Assembly: GCA_015680685.1 (NCBI GenBank) | Contig: MNCI01036287.1 | Span: 453,378-517,377 of the forward strand | Source of the DNA: Gnetum montanum | Lineage: Eukaryota; Streptophyta; Gnetopsida; Gnetales; Gnetaceae | Reading direction: 5' to 3' | Length of the DNA: 64,000 nucleotides | Translations under genes and position numbers: made by a program | In this document: in pieces, positions 30,173 through 42,344 of the stretch | Layout of the letters: each line of letters opens with the position of its first letter | Position numbering within the stretch: position 1 is the first letter of the stretch | Notes under the pieces: generated by a model | Databases searched by the model: none | Seen by the model: the letters and a program-made list of their open reading frames with translations, nothing else | What the model was told of the DNA's origin: nothing

Positions 30173-30815
30173 TGGTTTAGGAACACCTCTTTTAATTCCT
30201 CTTGTTCTTTCCTACATGTGTGTTTTGTAGGTTTTAGGCTTTGTAAAAAAATCTTGAAGGTCAAGGAAACATATTTTTTAGGAGCTAAGACTACATAGAA
30301 GATGTCTAAGACATGTAAGAGATGTCTTTGCCAAGAGCTAAGTCTTCAAAGGAGACATTCCTCATTGTAGAGAAGATGTCTCAAAAGTGCTAGAGATGTC
30401 TCTCTAGAGAGGAGACATCTCCCAAACTAATGAAATATCTCAGAGGAGATGTCTTAACAAAGAGGACACATCTCACCCATGAAGGGGATGTCTCCCACTT
30501 ACAAAAGACATCTCTCCTAAAAGTTATATTTTCATCAAAGATGACTTGACAAGGCCAGAGACAACCCATACAACCAAGGAAACATCCAAAATTGATCTTT
30601 TCAAGATGGGAAATAGCTAGGAGAATGTTGGGAAATATAGAAACATCATGAAAACTTCAATTTGAGTTTCGGAAATGTTTCCTTAGGTTTTTGTCTTGTT
30701 TTTGTAATAAATATGTTGTTATTTCATACTTATACCATGGAGAGATGAGATTTTTCATGTAACTTCATGTGTGAGATTATGCAAGAAAGTAAGAGAGTAG
30801 ATTGAATGAATTCAC
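30173..30815 (+). repeat. E3 3' LTR, truncated or diverged at right
   Basis: Aligns with the 5' LTR from its first base to about 25,225, including 'gaaatgtttccttaggtttt' and 'aacttcatgtgtgagatt'. The last ~330 bp of the 5' LTR have no visible counterpart. Confidence 0.65.
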
Positions 30816-31552
30816 AACATTAGAAGTCTTTGAACAAATCCAATTCATCCACCACTATTTCATAAAAGCAAATTCCTATGGCCATGAGTGCACCTTGAAG
30901 AAGTGATGGATATAAAGTCAACCCTCACTATATTGAAAAGACAAGTTGTTTATTCAGAGATATTTTAGCTAGTTGAATAATGTAATACCTTATATAATTG
31001 ATATATATCTAGGGTTGGAAGGAGAAGGCTTCTAATATTTTAAATAAATGAAAAGAAATTAGGAGAAGTATGCTTGGCAATGAAAATTGAAAAATTTAGC
31101 CCTTTTACTCGAGTAGAAGTGTGTTATTTTCATTGTATATTAAGAAAAACCCATGAGAAGGTTTACTAAACTGATCATATAAAGATAGTAATAGAAATAT
31201 GTGGATGTCATAGAGTAGTAGCACATCGCATAAGTTGGGACTAGTACAAGGTCACGTTTTGACTTTACTAGAAGCTTTATGTATCATTCAACAATAGATG
31301 AAATGTCATTCATATTAGTCTAATTGGATTTCTTTGAATATTATTATTATGTAAGAGTAATTTATATATGAATAGTTATTCTTCTTTACTAATAGAGTTT
31401 TAAATAAATTCAAATATTTATATGAGATGGAGGGTATTAGTTAGTGGCTTGTGATGCTTAGAAAACTAAGAAGTTACATCATGCATAATTACATTAAAGG
31501 ATTGAATGGTCATCATTGGTCATCATCTATGCTATGGTATGGCTTGATATGG
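30816..31552. other. AT-rich spacer between E3 and E4
   Basis: No gene or element recognised. Confidence 0.4.
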
Positions 31553-32411
31553 TGATGGATCATATTTTGGTAAGGCTCCAATATCTAAGGTATGTTATCT
31601 GGTATTCGATATTGGGGCACAACCTTTGATGTTGGGGGATCTAATATCACCTTGTCCATGCTAGCCTATAAATATAACACTTGGGGTGCATGGTTTAGAT
31701 GGATATTTTAGAAGTAGATATAGGGAAGTTTTGTTAGTTTGTTTCAATTGCATGTAGATAGTGTGATATTAAGTGATTGTACAACATCCTTATTTGATTT
31801 TGATGTACTTGGACACATTACATGTTTGGCAATAAAGGTTGAGATTACTTCCATCATTGTGGCATCCACTTAGATTTATTATTGTTAATTACTTAAATGC
31901 TTATTATTTTCCTTAGCTAATTTTTATCATTTATTACTTTTTATTGTTTATATCATTAAGAAAAATAAGTATGACTAATTGCAAGTGCTTAAGCATAATT
32001 ACTTGATAACCCAGTAGTGTTATTGTTTGGTATGCATAGTAACAGTATGCTTGGTAATCCCAATGGTAGGTATGTGAAGTCCAAGGTGTGTACAGAAGGT
32101 TAGGAATGCATACTTATCACATGTAGGCTATTTTAGAAATTATTTTCCATTGTTAATTAGTTTAAATCATTGGTTTCCTTATTATCATTTGGAGTAGCAT
32201 AAGGTTAAAACAAGATCAAGAATCATATGCCTCACTTTGGACTAAACCATATGTGACAAAGCTACCACTAGTTTGAGTGGAAAGACAATGAACTGTGATC
32301 AAGACATAACAATCTAGATGCCACAACTAGTCCCATCCATGGAATTAAATTGGATTGTACATGAACGATTGTGATTCGTATGGTTGGGTGTAAGGGGTAC
32401 CTCGCTACTCA
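31553..32411 (+). repeat. E4 5' LTR
   Basis: Direct copy of 39,158-40,026. Contains ATATC-rich words upstream of the TATA box and long identical blocks, such as the run around 'atatgcctcacttt' near 32,227. Confidence 0.85.
31668..31678 (+). promoter_or_regulatory. E4 LTR TATA box
   Basis: CCTATAAATATAAC; the right LTR has CCTATAAATACAAC near 39,284, and the internal promoter has CCTATAAATAGGA near 35,675. Confidence 0.6.
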
Positions 32412-32415
32412 TAAT

Positions 32416-32433
32416 TGGCATCATTGCCAGGGA
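32416..32433 (+). promoter_or_regulatory. E4 primer-binding site (tRNA-Asp type)
   Basis: TGGCATCATTGCCAGGGA compares with TGGCGCCGTTGCCGGGGA, the complement of the plant tRNA-Asp 3' end. The four differences are all G>A or C>T transitions, three of them at CG sites. It begins four bases after the LTR. Confidence 0.7.
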
Positions 32434-32589
32434 ATTATGCTAGTTATCTAGATTAGTTATATTATACATGATCATTGTAAATGCATTAATGATTTATATT
32501 TTAAAAAATATTAATTCACATACATTATAAACTAAAAATAATGTCTCTTTCACATGTATGTCATAATGCATCATATGAAGAGAACGTCA

Positions 32590-33870
32590 ATTGAAGAATT
32601 AATGAGATATATATTGAAGAAAATTGGAGTGACCAACCTAATGCAGGGATTTCATATGTTCATGACCATCCTAACTACACTCAAGAACTACATTCATCTA
32701 AGGTAGACAATCCTAGAGGAGATGGAGTAAGTCCTAGATTGGGGAGGGCCTCAAGGCCTAGGACCTCCTCAAAAACTAGAAAAGATAAATTAAGGAACCA
32801 TGTGAAGAACTATAGAAGCCATGGTAATTCTCCTAGTTCCTCATCTTCCTCTTCCTCTTCAACATTTACTTTTGATGAAGATGAATGTAGGTATAGAGAT
32901 AAAGCTCCACTATGAGGTCGAAATAAGGATAGAAATCAAAACCAAGGGAAAAATCAAAGATATCAAAATGAACATAGGCATGATAATCACAATTCGATAA
33001 ATAGAAATAGAAATTTTTACTATGACATGTTTGATGATGGTGAATCCTTGTTAGCCTCTAAGACCATGACGTAGATTACAAAGGTAGTTAAAATACTCCA
33101 CAAGCATCGAAAGGAAAGTTGCATTAAAAGGATTGATATGAATAACATCCTTAAATTTGTGGGAGGCTATAATTCTGATCCGTAGGATCATTTACAAGCC
33201 TTCCATGATGCCTAAGTCTTACAAAACATTGAAAGTGGGTGGTAAAAACTTAAGCTCTTTCCTAGGATACTAATAGATAAAGTTGAAGTATGGTTAGATT
33301 GTTGAAACCAAATTCAATCCATCGATGGTTCACAATGCTGGAACTCTTCAATGTGAAATACCAAACCTATGTGATGTTATCCAACCTAAGTTAACAATTC
33401 CAAGGATGAAAACTGGAATAACATGAACCTTGGATATGGCCCTAGATAGATACTATTCTCTACTATATAGATGTCTAGGCCATAGTTTCTCTCAAGAAGA
33501 GAAACTTCTTCACATCATAGATGGGCTTCATAGTAAAATGAGATAGATCCTTGGAAGGTATGCTTAAGGTTGATTATATGAATTGAGAACCCATTAGATT
33601 CAAAGGATAATTGAGCATGTGGCAAAAGAATAAGGAGAGCTATGTAAATGAAAAAATGTTGAGGAATGTCACTAGGATCCAAATCTTCAAAAGAAGAGGA
33701 TACATCTCTATGATCATGAAATAGAAGTAGCTATCGATGAGGTGATTTGATAATAAAGATCGCTAATGCAACAGTTTATTGTTGAACTTTAGGTAAGGCT
33801 AGATAAGATGTCAGAATGGATAAATGAGAAAGTTAAAACTTGTGTAAAAACTTATCCTCCATGAGATCAC
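32590..33870 (+). pseudogene. gag: E4 gag-like region
   Basis: Begins around W-S-D-Q-P-N-A-G, with a Ser-rich run (32,830-32,865) and an Asn/Arg-rich tract (32,920-33,020), then F-V-G-G-Y-N-S-D-P and H-L-Q-A-F-H-D-A (33,160-33,215), and L-F-P-R-I-L-I-D-K-V-E-V-W-L (33,250-33,300). This resembles the x-G-x-x-D-P-x-x-H-L-x-x-F and A-x-x-W-x layout of Ty3/Gypsy capsids. Many stops and frameshifts. Confidence 0.5.
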
Positions 33871-35575
33871 CACCTCACACCTCTCACCCTCAATCATATC
33901 CTCAATATTCTCATACTTAACTCCATTACATGTCATAGAAAACAACATAGGAAGGTTCAGTACCACAACATCAATGAAAGAATGCCACTTATGCTACGAA
34001 CATACATAGAAATGATAATGTTAGTAGATCTCCATCATAATCTTGGAAACACCCTTTCTTTAGGATGGTTTCGACATGTAAGCACAACACTCATTGACCT
34101 ACTAACTTATCCAAACCAAAACAATGCCAATCAAGTGCAACATCCTTCCTTTCATAGTCAATGTCCTCCAATCCTACGCAAAAGCCAACATCTGTCACTA
34201 CTCTAACATCTATAGAAAATGATGAATCTAGCATCGTGAAGAGATAGAAAAATCCATGCATAACTAATCATGATAAAGGGTGCAGTGATGGGCTAGTCAT
34301 CTGCAAAGTTAACATAACTCTTATTTTGATCCACTATACATTTCAAAACCAAGTGTCTAAGAAACAACTTGTTGACATAACCTCCATTAAAGTAGAAGAC
34401 ACCCATTGGTTTGAAAATGAAGATTTAACATTGTTTTAAAAATGCATGGAGCCTACCTAACTACTTATTAATTCTTGTCATGATCAAAAGCTTAGTCATG
34501 GGGAAGATGCTCCATCTTAAAATCAAGAATTAATAATTGTTTTTCATCTTTTTGTTTTACAATTTTTTATCATTTTCTCCTTTCTTGATACAAATGTTTT
34601 TCATCATTTTCCACATTTTGTTTTCATTTCCTTTATTAGTAATCTTGTTTGTGAATAAAGAAACATCATGTAGCCCATTGGGGTGAGGTTTTCTCTATGT
34701 TGTCAAAGTCATGAGGGATTGATTATCTAGACAGTGAGACCATGACATACATCCCTTCATCACATTAATAAGAGGTTATAACTATGGCCATCATGATATT
34801 ATTAACCATTAAAAAAATAGAAGAAAAAAAAGGAAAAGAGTGCCATGAATAAAGTCCTCCCTTGGACAAAATGCCAAGTGATGCTACTCCTTGCAATAGT
34901 GGTAATCTTATGGTTGTAAATCCAAGAGATAAAATAATAAAATGTCACTAGAACATGGTTTGGACTTGGTTTGAATCTTGGAAAGAAAGGCTAATGATTA
35001 CTTTAACCATTAATAACACACAAGGATTCATTATGCCTATGGTAACGCACCTCATTTTCCAATTTCTACAATCCTTTCTAAAATCCATCTCATCTCATTG
35101 TCCATATGATCATAACTTGTGGTTTTGTGTAACATAAAGTTATTTTTCCAAATGGGTTATTCTAACATGTGTGTTTTGCTTAACAAGAATGAATTGCATT
35201 CAACCCCTTTGGTGCCTACAGACATATTTAGGTGTGGCTATACAAGGTCATTAAGGGCTAGAGCTTGATTTGGGAAGGATCCACTTGTATAAGTTTTATA
35301 ACTTGTACTTATATGAAAAAACTACGTCATCTTGAACCTTCCAAGTGCATAAATTTCAATTTCAACACCTTCTATTATCATACAGCCTATCTATTTTATA
35401 TCATTAACTTAATACCCTTTTCTTACATCTTCCAAAGCTTTTTTTTCCTACGATTTCATCTTCCAACATTACCGATTCCTAAATATGAATTCTCACTTAT
35501 CCTAGGACTTTGAACTTTACATGAAACCTTCCAACCAATCATAGAGCTTCATTTTACATGGTGAATATCCCCATG
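33871..35575. other. E4 interior, undefined
   Basis: No domain recognised. A possible C-x2-C-x4-H zinc-knuckle start (E-C-H-L-C-Y-E-H) lies at ~33,983. The rest is AT-rich; open frames at 33,982-34,206 and 35,265-35,513 look accidental. Confidence 0.35.
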
Positions 35576-36237
35576 AAGTGTAATTTTAAGACCCTTGATA
35601 TCGGGTACTCGATATCAGGTGGGAGTTGATATGGCACCTGATGTTGGGTACTTGATATCAAGTCCACAAAAACCTATAAATAGGACCCTTGTGATGCTTC
35701 AAAATTCATTCTCATCAAATGAAGTTAGGGGATTTTTTTGCATTTTTCTATCTCAACCAAGAGCTTTGTGCATCCAACTTCCATATGCGATATCTTGTTC
35801 CATACCACTATGATTTTCATGATTTTTGAAGCTATTTGATTTAGGAGTGTTTAATTCTGTTGGGGGTAGGTGCTTATGTGGAAAATTTGTGTCAATTTTT
35901 CAAAATTTTCTATTACTTAGAAGATATTATAAGGGTAAGAATGTTAAAAAAGCTTAAGTATTTAAGTCAAAAATTAGTTGTATGTATGTCAAAATCTTTA
36001 ATTATCTCACCTAAGGAATCATAACCATCACTGTAAGCCATACATAAGGGAAAAGAAGTTAATTTATGAAGGATCATAAAAGTAGTTAGCACTTTTTAGG
36101 CATTTTTCTTGAAATTTTTCTAGCTCTACAATCACATGAACTAAGAACCTAATGGAACTAAGGACATGAGTAAGGTATAAACCTAATAATGATAAATGAA
36201 AAACACCATAGTAACCAGAATCCTTAATTGATTATAG
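35576..36237 (+). promoter_or_regulatory. E4 internal LTR-like promoter
   Basis: Three close units, 'ttgatatcgggtactcgatatc', 'gttgatatggcacctgatgt' and 'ggtacttgatatcaag', are followed ~20 nt later by CCTATAAATAGGA (~35,675). The same arrangement, GATATC words then CCTATAAATA, forms the U3 of the flanking E4 LTRs. It ends just before the ATG of the second ORF. It may be a promoter for that ORF or the remnant of a related LTR. Confidence 0.5.
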
Positions 36238-38971
36238 ATGGACCCAAAAAGAGGAGGACAAGAAGGACCTTTGCAAGATGCAAGCAAACATCCTAAAGGT
36301 GGTAGAGGCCAAATAGGAGAATAAGGCCCACCAGCTAAGCTTGATGAATAGGAGGCCTAATCATTTAGCATTCATCAAGAGGCCTATGTTACATGGTAGT
36401 TGATCTAGGTAAAGGCTATAGGACTAGAGGCTCAAGTTCAAGGACACCACCTCACATTGTTCCAAGAATGTCTTCAAGCCATCTAGGAGTGATCCATGTT
36501 GACCACAATCATTTGTGAAAATGAACTTCAGGTCATTCATGAAATTTGTCCTTGAGGTAGTCAAAACTTAGCTTTAGGCATTGCCTCTATGACACATCCT
36601 TTCTAAAAGTGGGAAATGGTAACTCAACTAGACATACCAATTTTGGCATAATAAAGAGGAGGGCACCATGATCAACATTGGTGGAGTTTCTATTTCTTTC
36701 TCAGTCAAGGCCATTATAGAGGCTCTAAACATATCCATTGTGGAGGCCAATATACACAACTATCCATAAGGTCTGACGTAGAAACAAGGAAGCTATGGCT
36801 AAAATGAACATATAACAAAGAAGAAAAAATATATAATGAGTTGAATCTAGAAGAGAGAATTTATTTTAAAATTGGCACATACCATCTCTTCCTCATTAAA
36901 GGGCTTAACAAGATATCAACCTATGCAACCAGAGGAAGTACAATCATGATGAGGAAATACAATGCCAACCTTGCCTAGTTGTACTTCATGGAGATTAAAT
37001 GATAGTTCAAGGAAAGGAAGGAAAGGAAGTCAACACTTCCATTTCCTTGCCTAATTAAAAAGTTGTGTAAGCATGCTAGAATCCTAGGTTACACTAGTGA
37101 TGTTCCCAGGAGTACTCAAAATGCTTCATTCTTTGAGTTGCTCAAACCAGCAGCACTAAGGAAAGACCTTGGTGAAGAGCAAGAACAAGAACTAGAAAAG
37201 GGGCAAGAACAAGAACCAAAGAAGGAGCCAAAGAAATAGTGAGAGACGCAAGTTCCACCACCACCACTATAGGATTATAGACCCACAATGAGCCATCTAT
37301 AGAAAATTTCTAAAACTCTCAACTCAAGAAGCAAAGATGAATGAAACCTCTTCCAAGTCATTGATGCTATCATTCAACCTATAATTTCTACCAATTCATC
37401 AACGTGGTAGATTTCTTTGTAATTAGAAGGAGAAGCCTATTTGTCATAGTAGATCTCTAGAAATGTTGGACCTTTCCAAGTGATGCTTGAAATGGGAGAA
37501 GGTACCATAGTCATGGTCATGAAATACCAAGATGTAGTAGGCATAGTAGAAGTCATAAAAAATTACATTAAAGAATTCTTCAATGTGACTATTGTAAACC
37601 CAATGGACTTAACTAGAACCAAAGATGTATAGATGTTAGTGGGACTTCGATGACTCCTACAGCTCATGAGGATGTGCTTGATAGATTACTGCAGACTGGG
37701 CAAGTCATGACAACCCTCTTCGACATCCCTAGTGATGTTACTATAGTACAATCCAACCTAATAGCCACAAAGGAAAAGCTAGTTATGGTAGAGATTAGGG
37801 CAAAGCATGTAGAAGAAAAGGTACACAAATTGCAAAAAGAGATTGTCACCTTGAGAGCCAAAAGAAGGAATCCTTCCCAATTCATTGTGCTTGACCAGTT
37901 GGAGGAATTTCAAATAGAGTTGCTGGGCCAATTAATTGACTAGAATAAAGTGGCTAAACAAGAAAATGAGAAAGAAGTTTGGAATGCCTTAGTAACTAAA
38001 GTGCAAGCATATGCTCATGTGAAGGCATTGATTGTTGCATAGGAAGAAAAAAAGTAGCTTGTTGCTAATAATGCAAGGTTGACCATCGTCGAGAAGTAGA
38101 AAAAATTTTTGGAAGAGAGAATCCACCAGTTGAGGAAGAAACTATTAAGGATCAACTAGGACATAGGTATATTGGCTAGAGAGAACTGAATCCTCAATGA
38201 AGAAGGTATGTGCCATACTCCAAAAGTCTGCAATTGAGATAAGAGCATGGCAGAATAAGGCCAAGAGGCATGAGAGACTGAAACTTTCAAGACTAGTTTA
38301 ACAGGTATAAGCAAATCTATGAAAAAGAAATATAGATGGCAAAGTCCTACATAAATTCCATGTCAGTGTAGAATCCTAACTAGCATTCCATCTTGGATAG
38401 CTATGCCCTGGTCCACCAAGTGGAAGTAAAAACAAAGGACTTGTAGATTGAAGATTTGAAGGAGTACATGAAATTATCTAACCTTAGTTATGCTAACCTG
38501 GCCATGTTAATAGTAGGTCAACCTAGAAATGAATTAGAACAACAAGTAGTAGCCACTTATGCTTTGTACAAGGAGTTTAAAAATAGAAAAGATGTTCCAC
38601 AAAATATTCATGTTGCAAACATAGAATTGGAAATAATTAAGGCTTTCTACCATGGGCAAAGAGATGTAGCTTCATACCTAGCCAAGAGATTAATAGATTA
38701 TCATGAATTGAGAGAAAAGGGCAAGGATTTTAAGGAGGAATGGAGGCAATTCATGGCATGGTATGTGAAAGTAAATCAGATGTTCTTATAGCTACCCTAT
38801 CCATGGGATGTACTAGTTTTAGAACACATTGGATCATTAGCCTAGATGGTGCATGACTTGAGAATAGAGGAGGAGAAGTTGTAGGTGCTCCTAAATCATT
38901 ACAAATTTCAAAAGCTTAATGATAAAGGAAAGCAACCAATGGAAGAGCCACCACCTCTGAGAACTACATAA
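36238..38971 (+). pseudogene. E4 second ORF: accessory protein with coiled coil
   Basis: Starts M-D-P-K-R-G-G-Q-E-G-P at 36,238. Region 36,670-37,140 carries I-N-I-G-G-V-S-I-S-F-S, a Y-F-K-I-G segment and L-P-F-P-C-L-I-K-K-L-C-K-H-A, which fit the putative plant-transposon-protein pattern. Then a Glu/Gln-rich tract (37,155-37,235), a strongly helical segment 37,650-37,943 (V-E-E-K-V-H-K-L-Q-K-E-I), a second helical part 38,456-38,791, and an acidic-Pro tail ending E-E-P-P-P-L-R-T-T at TAA 38,969-38,971. The order resembles the C-terminal two thirds of the E1/E5 antisense gene, but here it lies in sense orientation with no clear introns. Multiple frameshifts; function unknown. Confidence 0.5.
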
Positions 38972-39142
38972 GCTTCCAAAATTTTGTTATTTTTTCATGT
39001 CATGTCCATTTTTTTCAAACACCACTGTGGCATGAAAAATTTCATTTGTGTGAGTATTAGAGTTAGTTAATAATCTCATACCTTGCCAATATTTTGTAAA
39101 GAACTTATTCTTCATTTTTTTAACATGAGAATGAGTTTTCAT

Positions 39143-39157
39143 TTAGTTGTGGGGATA
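39143..39157 (+). promoter_or_regulatory. E4 polypurine tract
   Basis: TTAGTTGTGGGGATA directly before the right LTR (TGATGG at 39,158); the purine-rich core is GTGGGGATA. Confidence 0.65.
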
Positions 39158-40026
39158 TGATGGGTCATGTTTTAGTAGGGCTTTGATATTAGATATTTGA
39201 TATCGAAGTTGTGTTATTGAGTATTTGATATCCAAGAACAACCTCTGATGTTGGGGATCTAATATCTTCTAATTCATGCTAGCCTATAAATACAACACTA
39301 GTGCATGATTTGGAGGAAGATTTTAGAGGTAAACATAGAGAAGTTTTATTAGCTTGTTTCCTGTGCATGTCCACAGTATGATGTTAAGTGATTGTATAGC
39401 CTCCTTATTTGAGTGTGACATACTTGGACATGTTACAGGTTTAGTAATAAAGATTAAGATTATTTTCATAATTATGGCATCCACTTAGTTTTATTATTAT
39501 TAATTAGTTAAATGCTTATTATTTTTTGTAGTTAATGTTTATCATTTATTGCTTTTTATTATTTCTATCATTAAGAGGAATAGGTATGACTAATCATGAG
39601 CATTTAAGCATAATTACTTGGTAACCTAGTAGGGTTATCATTTGGTACACTTAGTAATGGTATGCTTGGTAATCCTAGTGGTAGTTATGCGAAGTCCAAG
39701 GCATGTACAGAAGGGTAGGAATAAATACTCATCACACATAAGCTATTTTAGACTTTACTTTGCATTGTTAATTAGTTTAAATCATTGGTTTTCTTATTAT
39801 CATTAGGAGTAGCATGAGGCTAAAACAATATCAAGAATCATATGCCTCACTTTGAACTAAACCATATGTGACAAAGCTACCACTAGTTTGGGTGGGAAGA
39901 CAGTGAACTATGATTAAGGCATAATGGTCTAGATGCCACAACTAGTGCCATCCATGGAATTCCACCAAATCCTATGTGAATGCTTGTGATTCATATGGTT
40001 GGACATAAGGGGTACCTCACCACTCA
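39158..40026 (+). repeat. E4 3' LTR
   Basis: Pairs with 31,553-32,411. Its U3 has 'gatattagatatttgatatcg' and 'gagtatttgatatcc' words and its TATA box is near 39,284. Ends CACTCA. Confidence 0.85.
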
Positions 40027-41364
40027 TTAGATGGACATAGATATGAGACTAGATTATGTTTTTGGAAGCTTCATAATGATGTTATTGAATAATGGCATAA
40101 ATCATCATATTAAATATATATGGGAGAAATCTATATATCCAAATAAATGTAAATACCATAGAAATGGTGGGTTAGACTATATGTAGAATATCCTCTGACT
40201 CCTAATCAACTAATTTCTTAAGTGGAAAAATGATGTCTTCTTATGATGCAAGTGAAACATGGAGAACAATCATTGCAACCAATCACTCTATGTTGTTGAG
40301 GTTAGATTCATAACAATCATATTTTGTGTATTGCATTAATTCCTACATTTCTTTGAGTGCCTAAATAAAAAATCTAAGTAGCTATGTTAATACTACATGA
40401 GACACAACCCAAAGATAGCAAGAAGGAAGGGCTAAGATAGAAGATGAACTAGTAATAGCTGACAATGGCTACTAATGTAGGTTTTCTATCTAAGTATATG
40501 GATGATAGTATCAAGTGTTATGAGAAGCCACCTCATCAACTATGAGCATTGAAGACATGGTAATATATTGAAGGATAATATTAGATAGTAATAATCAACA
40601 AGATCATCTATTACTTAAGAGTTAGAAAACATATAAGAAATGTTAGTTCAACATTATTAAACTAAAATAATAGGAGGGGCTTCCAAAAGAAGGCCTTTTG
40701 CATTGGATCTAATGTATCATTAGAGTAAGAGAAAAGTATGCTTAGCATGAAGATAAGAGAAGCTATTTCACATAACTTATGAATTAGATAACCTATTGGC
40801 AAGGGATGATGTTGATATCACACCTTTTCCTTAATAGAACCAATGTTAGCTTTATATGTGATTATGTGATAGATTAAATGATAGGAAGGTTGGAAGGATG
40901 TAGAAATATGTTGTAGCATGGGTGTGGACTACTTGAACAGTAGTTGTAGAAGACCAACTATGATGATGCTAAGAGGGGAAATGGTAATCATAAAGATAAT
41001 CCATTTGGTTTAGCATATATAAGGAATTTCATTGGATATGTGGAGGGAAACCACTAGCATTATTAGGAGTGATCTCTTAAATAGAAAGATTTAGAGTAAT
41101 GGTAACACTACTAAGAATAAATGTAAGCTTTGATGAGAAGCAAAGTCACTGATTATACTTGAGCATTAGACAACATGTAATTCATGTTAGCTCAAAATTA
41201 TTTTAATTATAAATTAATATAGATGGGTCTTATGCTTTGGACCAAACATATCTAGTTTAGTACCTTTTTCATAAGCATACATTCATAACTACAAGCACAA
41301 CCATATCAAATAGTTCTATATCAACCATATTATATTCTTCCTTTATTTATTTGACTTGGATTTG
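40027..41364. other. AT-rich spacer between E4 and E5
   Basis: No domain, LTR or repeat identified on either strand. Confidence 0.4.
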
Positions 41365-41503
41365 TGTCAAGTGGGGAAATGAGGTAGAACTAAGTACCTT
41401 GAATGCTAGTCTATCATTTTGTTTAAAACACCACCAAATTTGGAACACTGCTTCTTGACTATAGAATTTTTTCAAGTGTTGGGACTACACTCTTCACTAC
41501 TAG

Positions 41504-41905
41504 GACTATGCTCTAGAGCGTAGTCAGCGTAGTCAACACAGAATTTTAGATTTTCAAGATTTTTCTAAGTGTCAAGCTAGTGGTTGTGAAGCATGGTTGG
41601 CATGGAAGAAAAAGTTTCACAGAATTTTTCTAAGTGCTAGGACTATGCTCTCCCTTGTTGGGACTATGCTCAGAGTAGTTTGCATGAAGAAACTAGTTTT
41701 GCAAAATTTTTATAATTTTTGAGACTACACTTGGGAGTGTAGTCAAGTGTAGATAGTTTGGAAGCTCAGTTTTTGTAATATTTTTTTTCCAAGTGTCAGG
41801 ACTATGCTCTCTACTATTGGGACTATGCTCTAGAGCATAGTCAACATGGAAGTGCATTCTTTGCAAAAATTTCTAACTGTTGAGATTATGCTCTAGAGCG
41901 TAGTC
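41504..41905. repeat. E5 LTR 22-bp palindromes
   Basis: Three copies of a 22-bp (near-)palindrome with arms GACTAYGCTC and GAGCRTAGTC around TA, at 41,504-41,525, 41,821-41,842 (perfect) and 41,884-41,905, with many half-sites between. The arms contain TACGCT/TATGCT, the same core as the E1 palindromes. Confidence 0.65.
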
Positions 41906-42336
41906 ATGTAGAATAGCCTCCAGAGGCCTCTAGAATGCAGAATTGGCATCCACATCAGCTCCAACACATCTTTGACAAGTAGGATAAGCAAGTTTTATTT
42001 CTTTTTGCATCCCCCATTTGTCCTCAAATTGTACCTACACTCAACACCACTTCACATAGTGGATAGCATAGTCCCTAAGCATAGTCTCCAAGCATGCACT
42101 ATTTTGCATTTTTTAGCAATCACATATGTAGTTGGGTAGTCTCCAAGCATAGTCCTTGGCACTCACATATGTAGTTGGGTAGTGTAGTCATAGTCTGGAA
42201 ATCTTGCAAAGTCCATTGGAGCACACCAGGGTAGAACATCATTTACTTTAATGGGAAGCATAGTGGGGTGTAGCGTAGTGCCAACTACCTCACTACCACA
42301 TAGCACTGGATTCGCAATTCATGACAAACCTAATCG

Positions 42337-42344
42337 TATAAATA
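42337..42344 (+). promoter_or_regulatory. E5 LTR TATA box
   Basis: TATAAATA in the context AATCGTATAAATACCC, downstream of the palindromes, as in the E1 LTR. Confidence 0.6.

Larger units (their letters stand above)
24508..30815 (+). mobile_element. E3, decayed chromovirus (Ty3/Gypsy)
   Basis: Two related terminal repeats (24,508-~25,560 and 30,173-~30,815) enclose gag, protease, RT, RNase H, integrase and a chromodomain-like C-terminus. A tRNA-Met-type primer-binding site follows the left LTR and a polypurine tract precedes the right one. Stops and frameshifts are frequent. Left flank TAGCA; no matching target duplication found because the right LTR end is lost. Confidence 0.8.
31553..40026 (+). 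mobile_element. E4, LTR element with two ORF regions and no pol
   Basis: Bounded by well-matched LTRs, 31,553-32,411 (859 bp) and 39,158-40,026 (869 bp), both TGATGG...CTCA. A tRNA-Asp-type primer site follows the left LTR and a GTGGGGATA polypurine tract precedes the right. The interior has a gag-like region (32.6-33.9 kb), an LTR-like internal promoter (~35.58-36.2 kb) and a second long coding region (36.24-38.97 kb). No RT, RNase H or integrase motif was found, so it looks non-autonomous. Five-base flanks (TATGG / TTAGA) do not match. Confidence 0.8.

Noticed and set aside
31548-40031. Target-site duplication of E4
   Set aside because: The five bases on each side (TATGG and TTAGA) differ.
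40027-41364. Possible Copia remnant between E4 and E5
   Set aside because: Short phrases looked RT/RNase H-like at first, but no motif held up in any frame.
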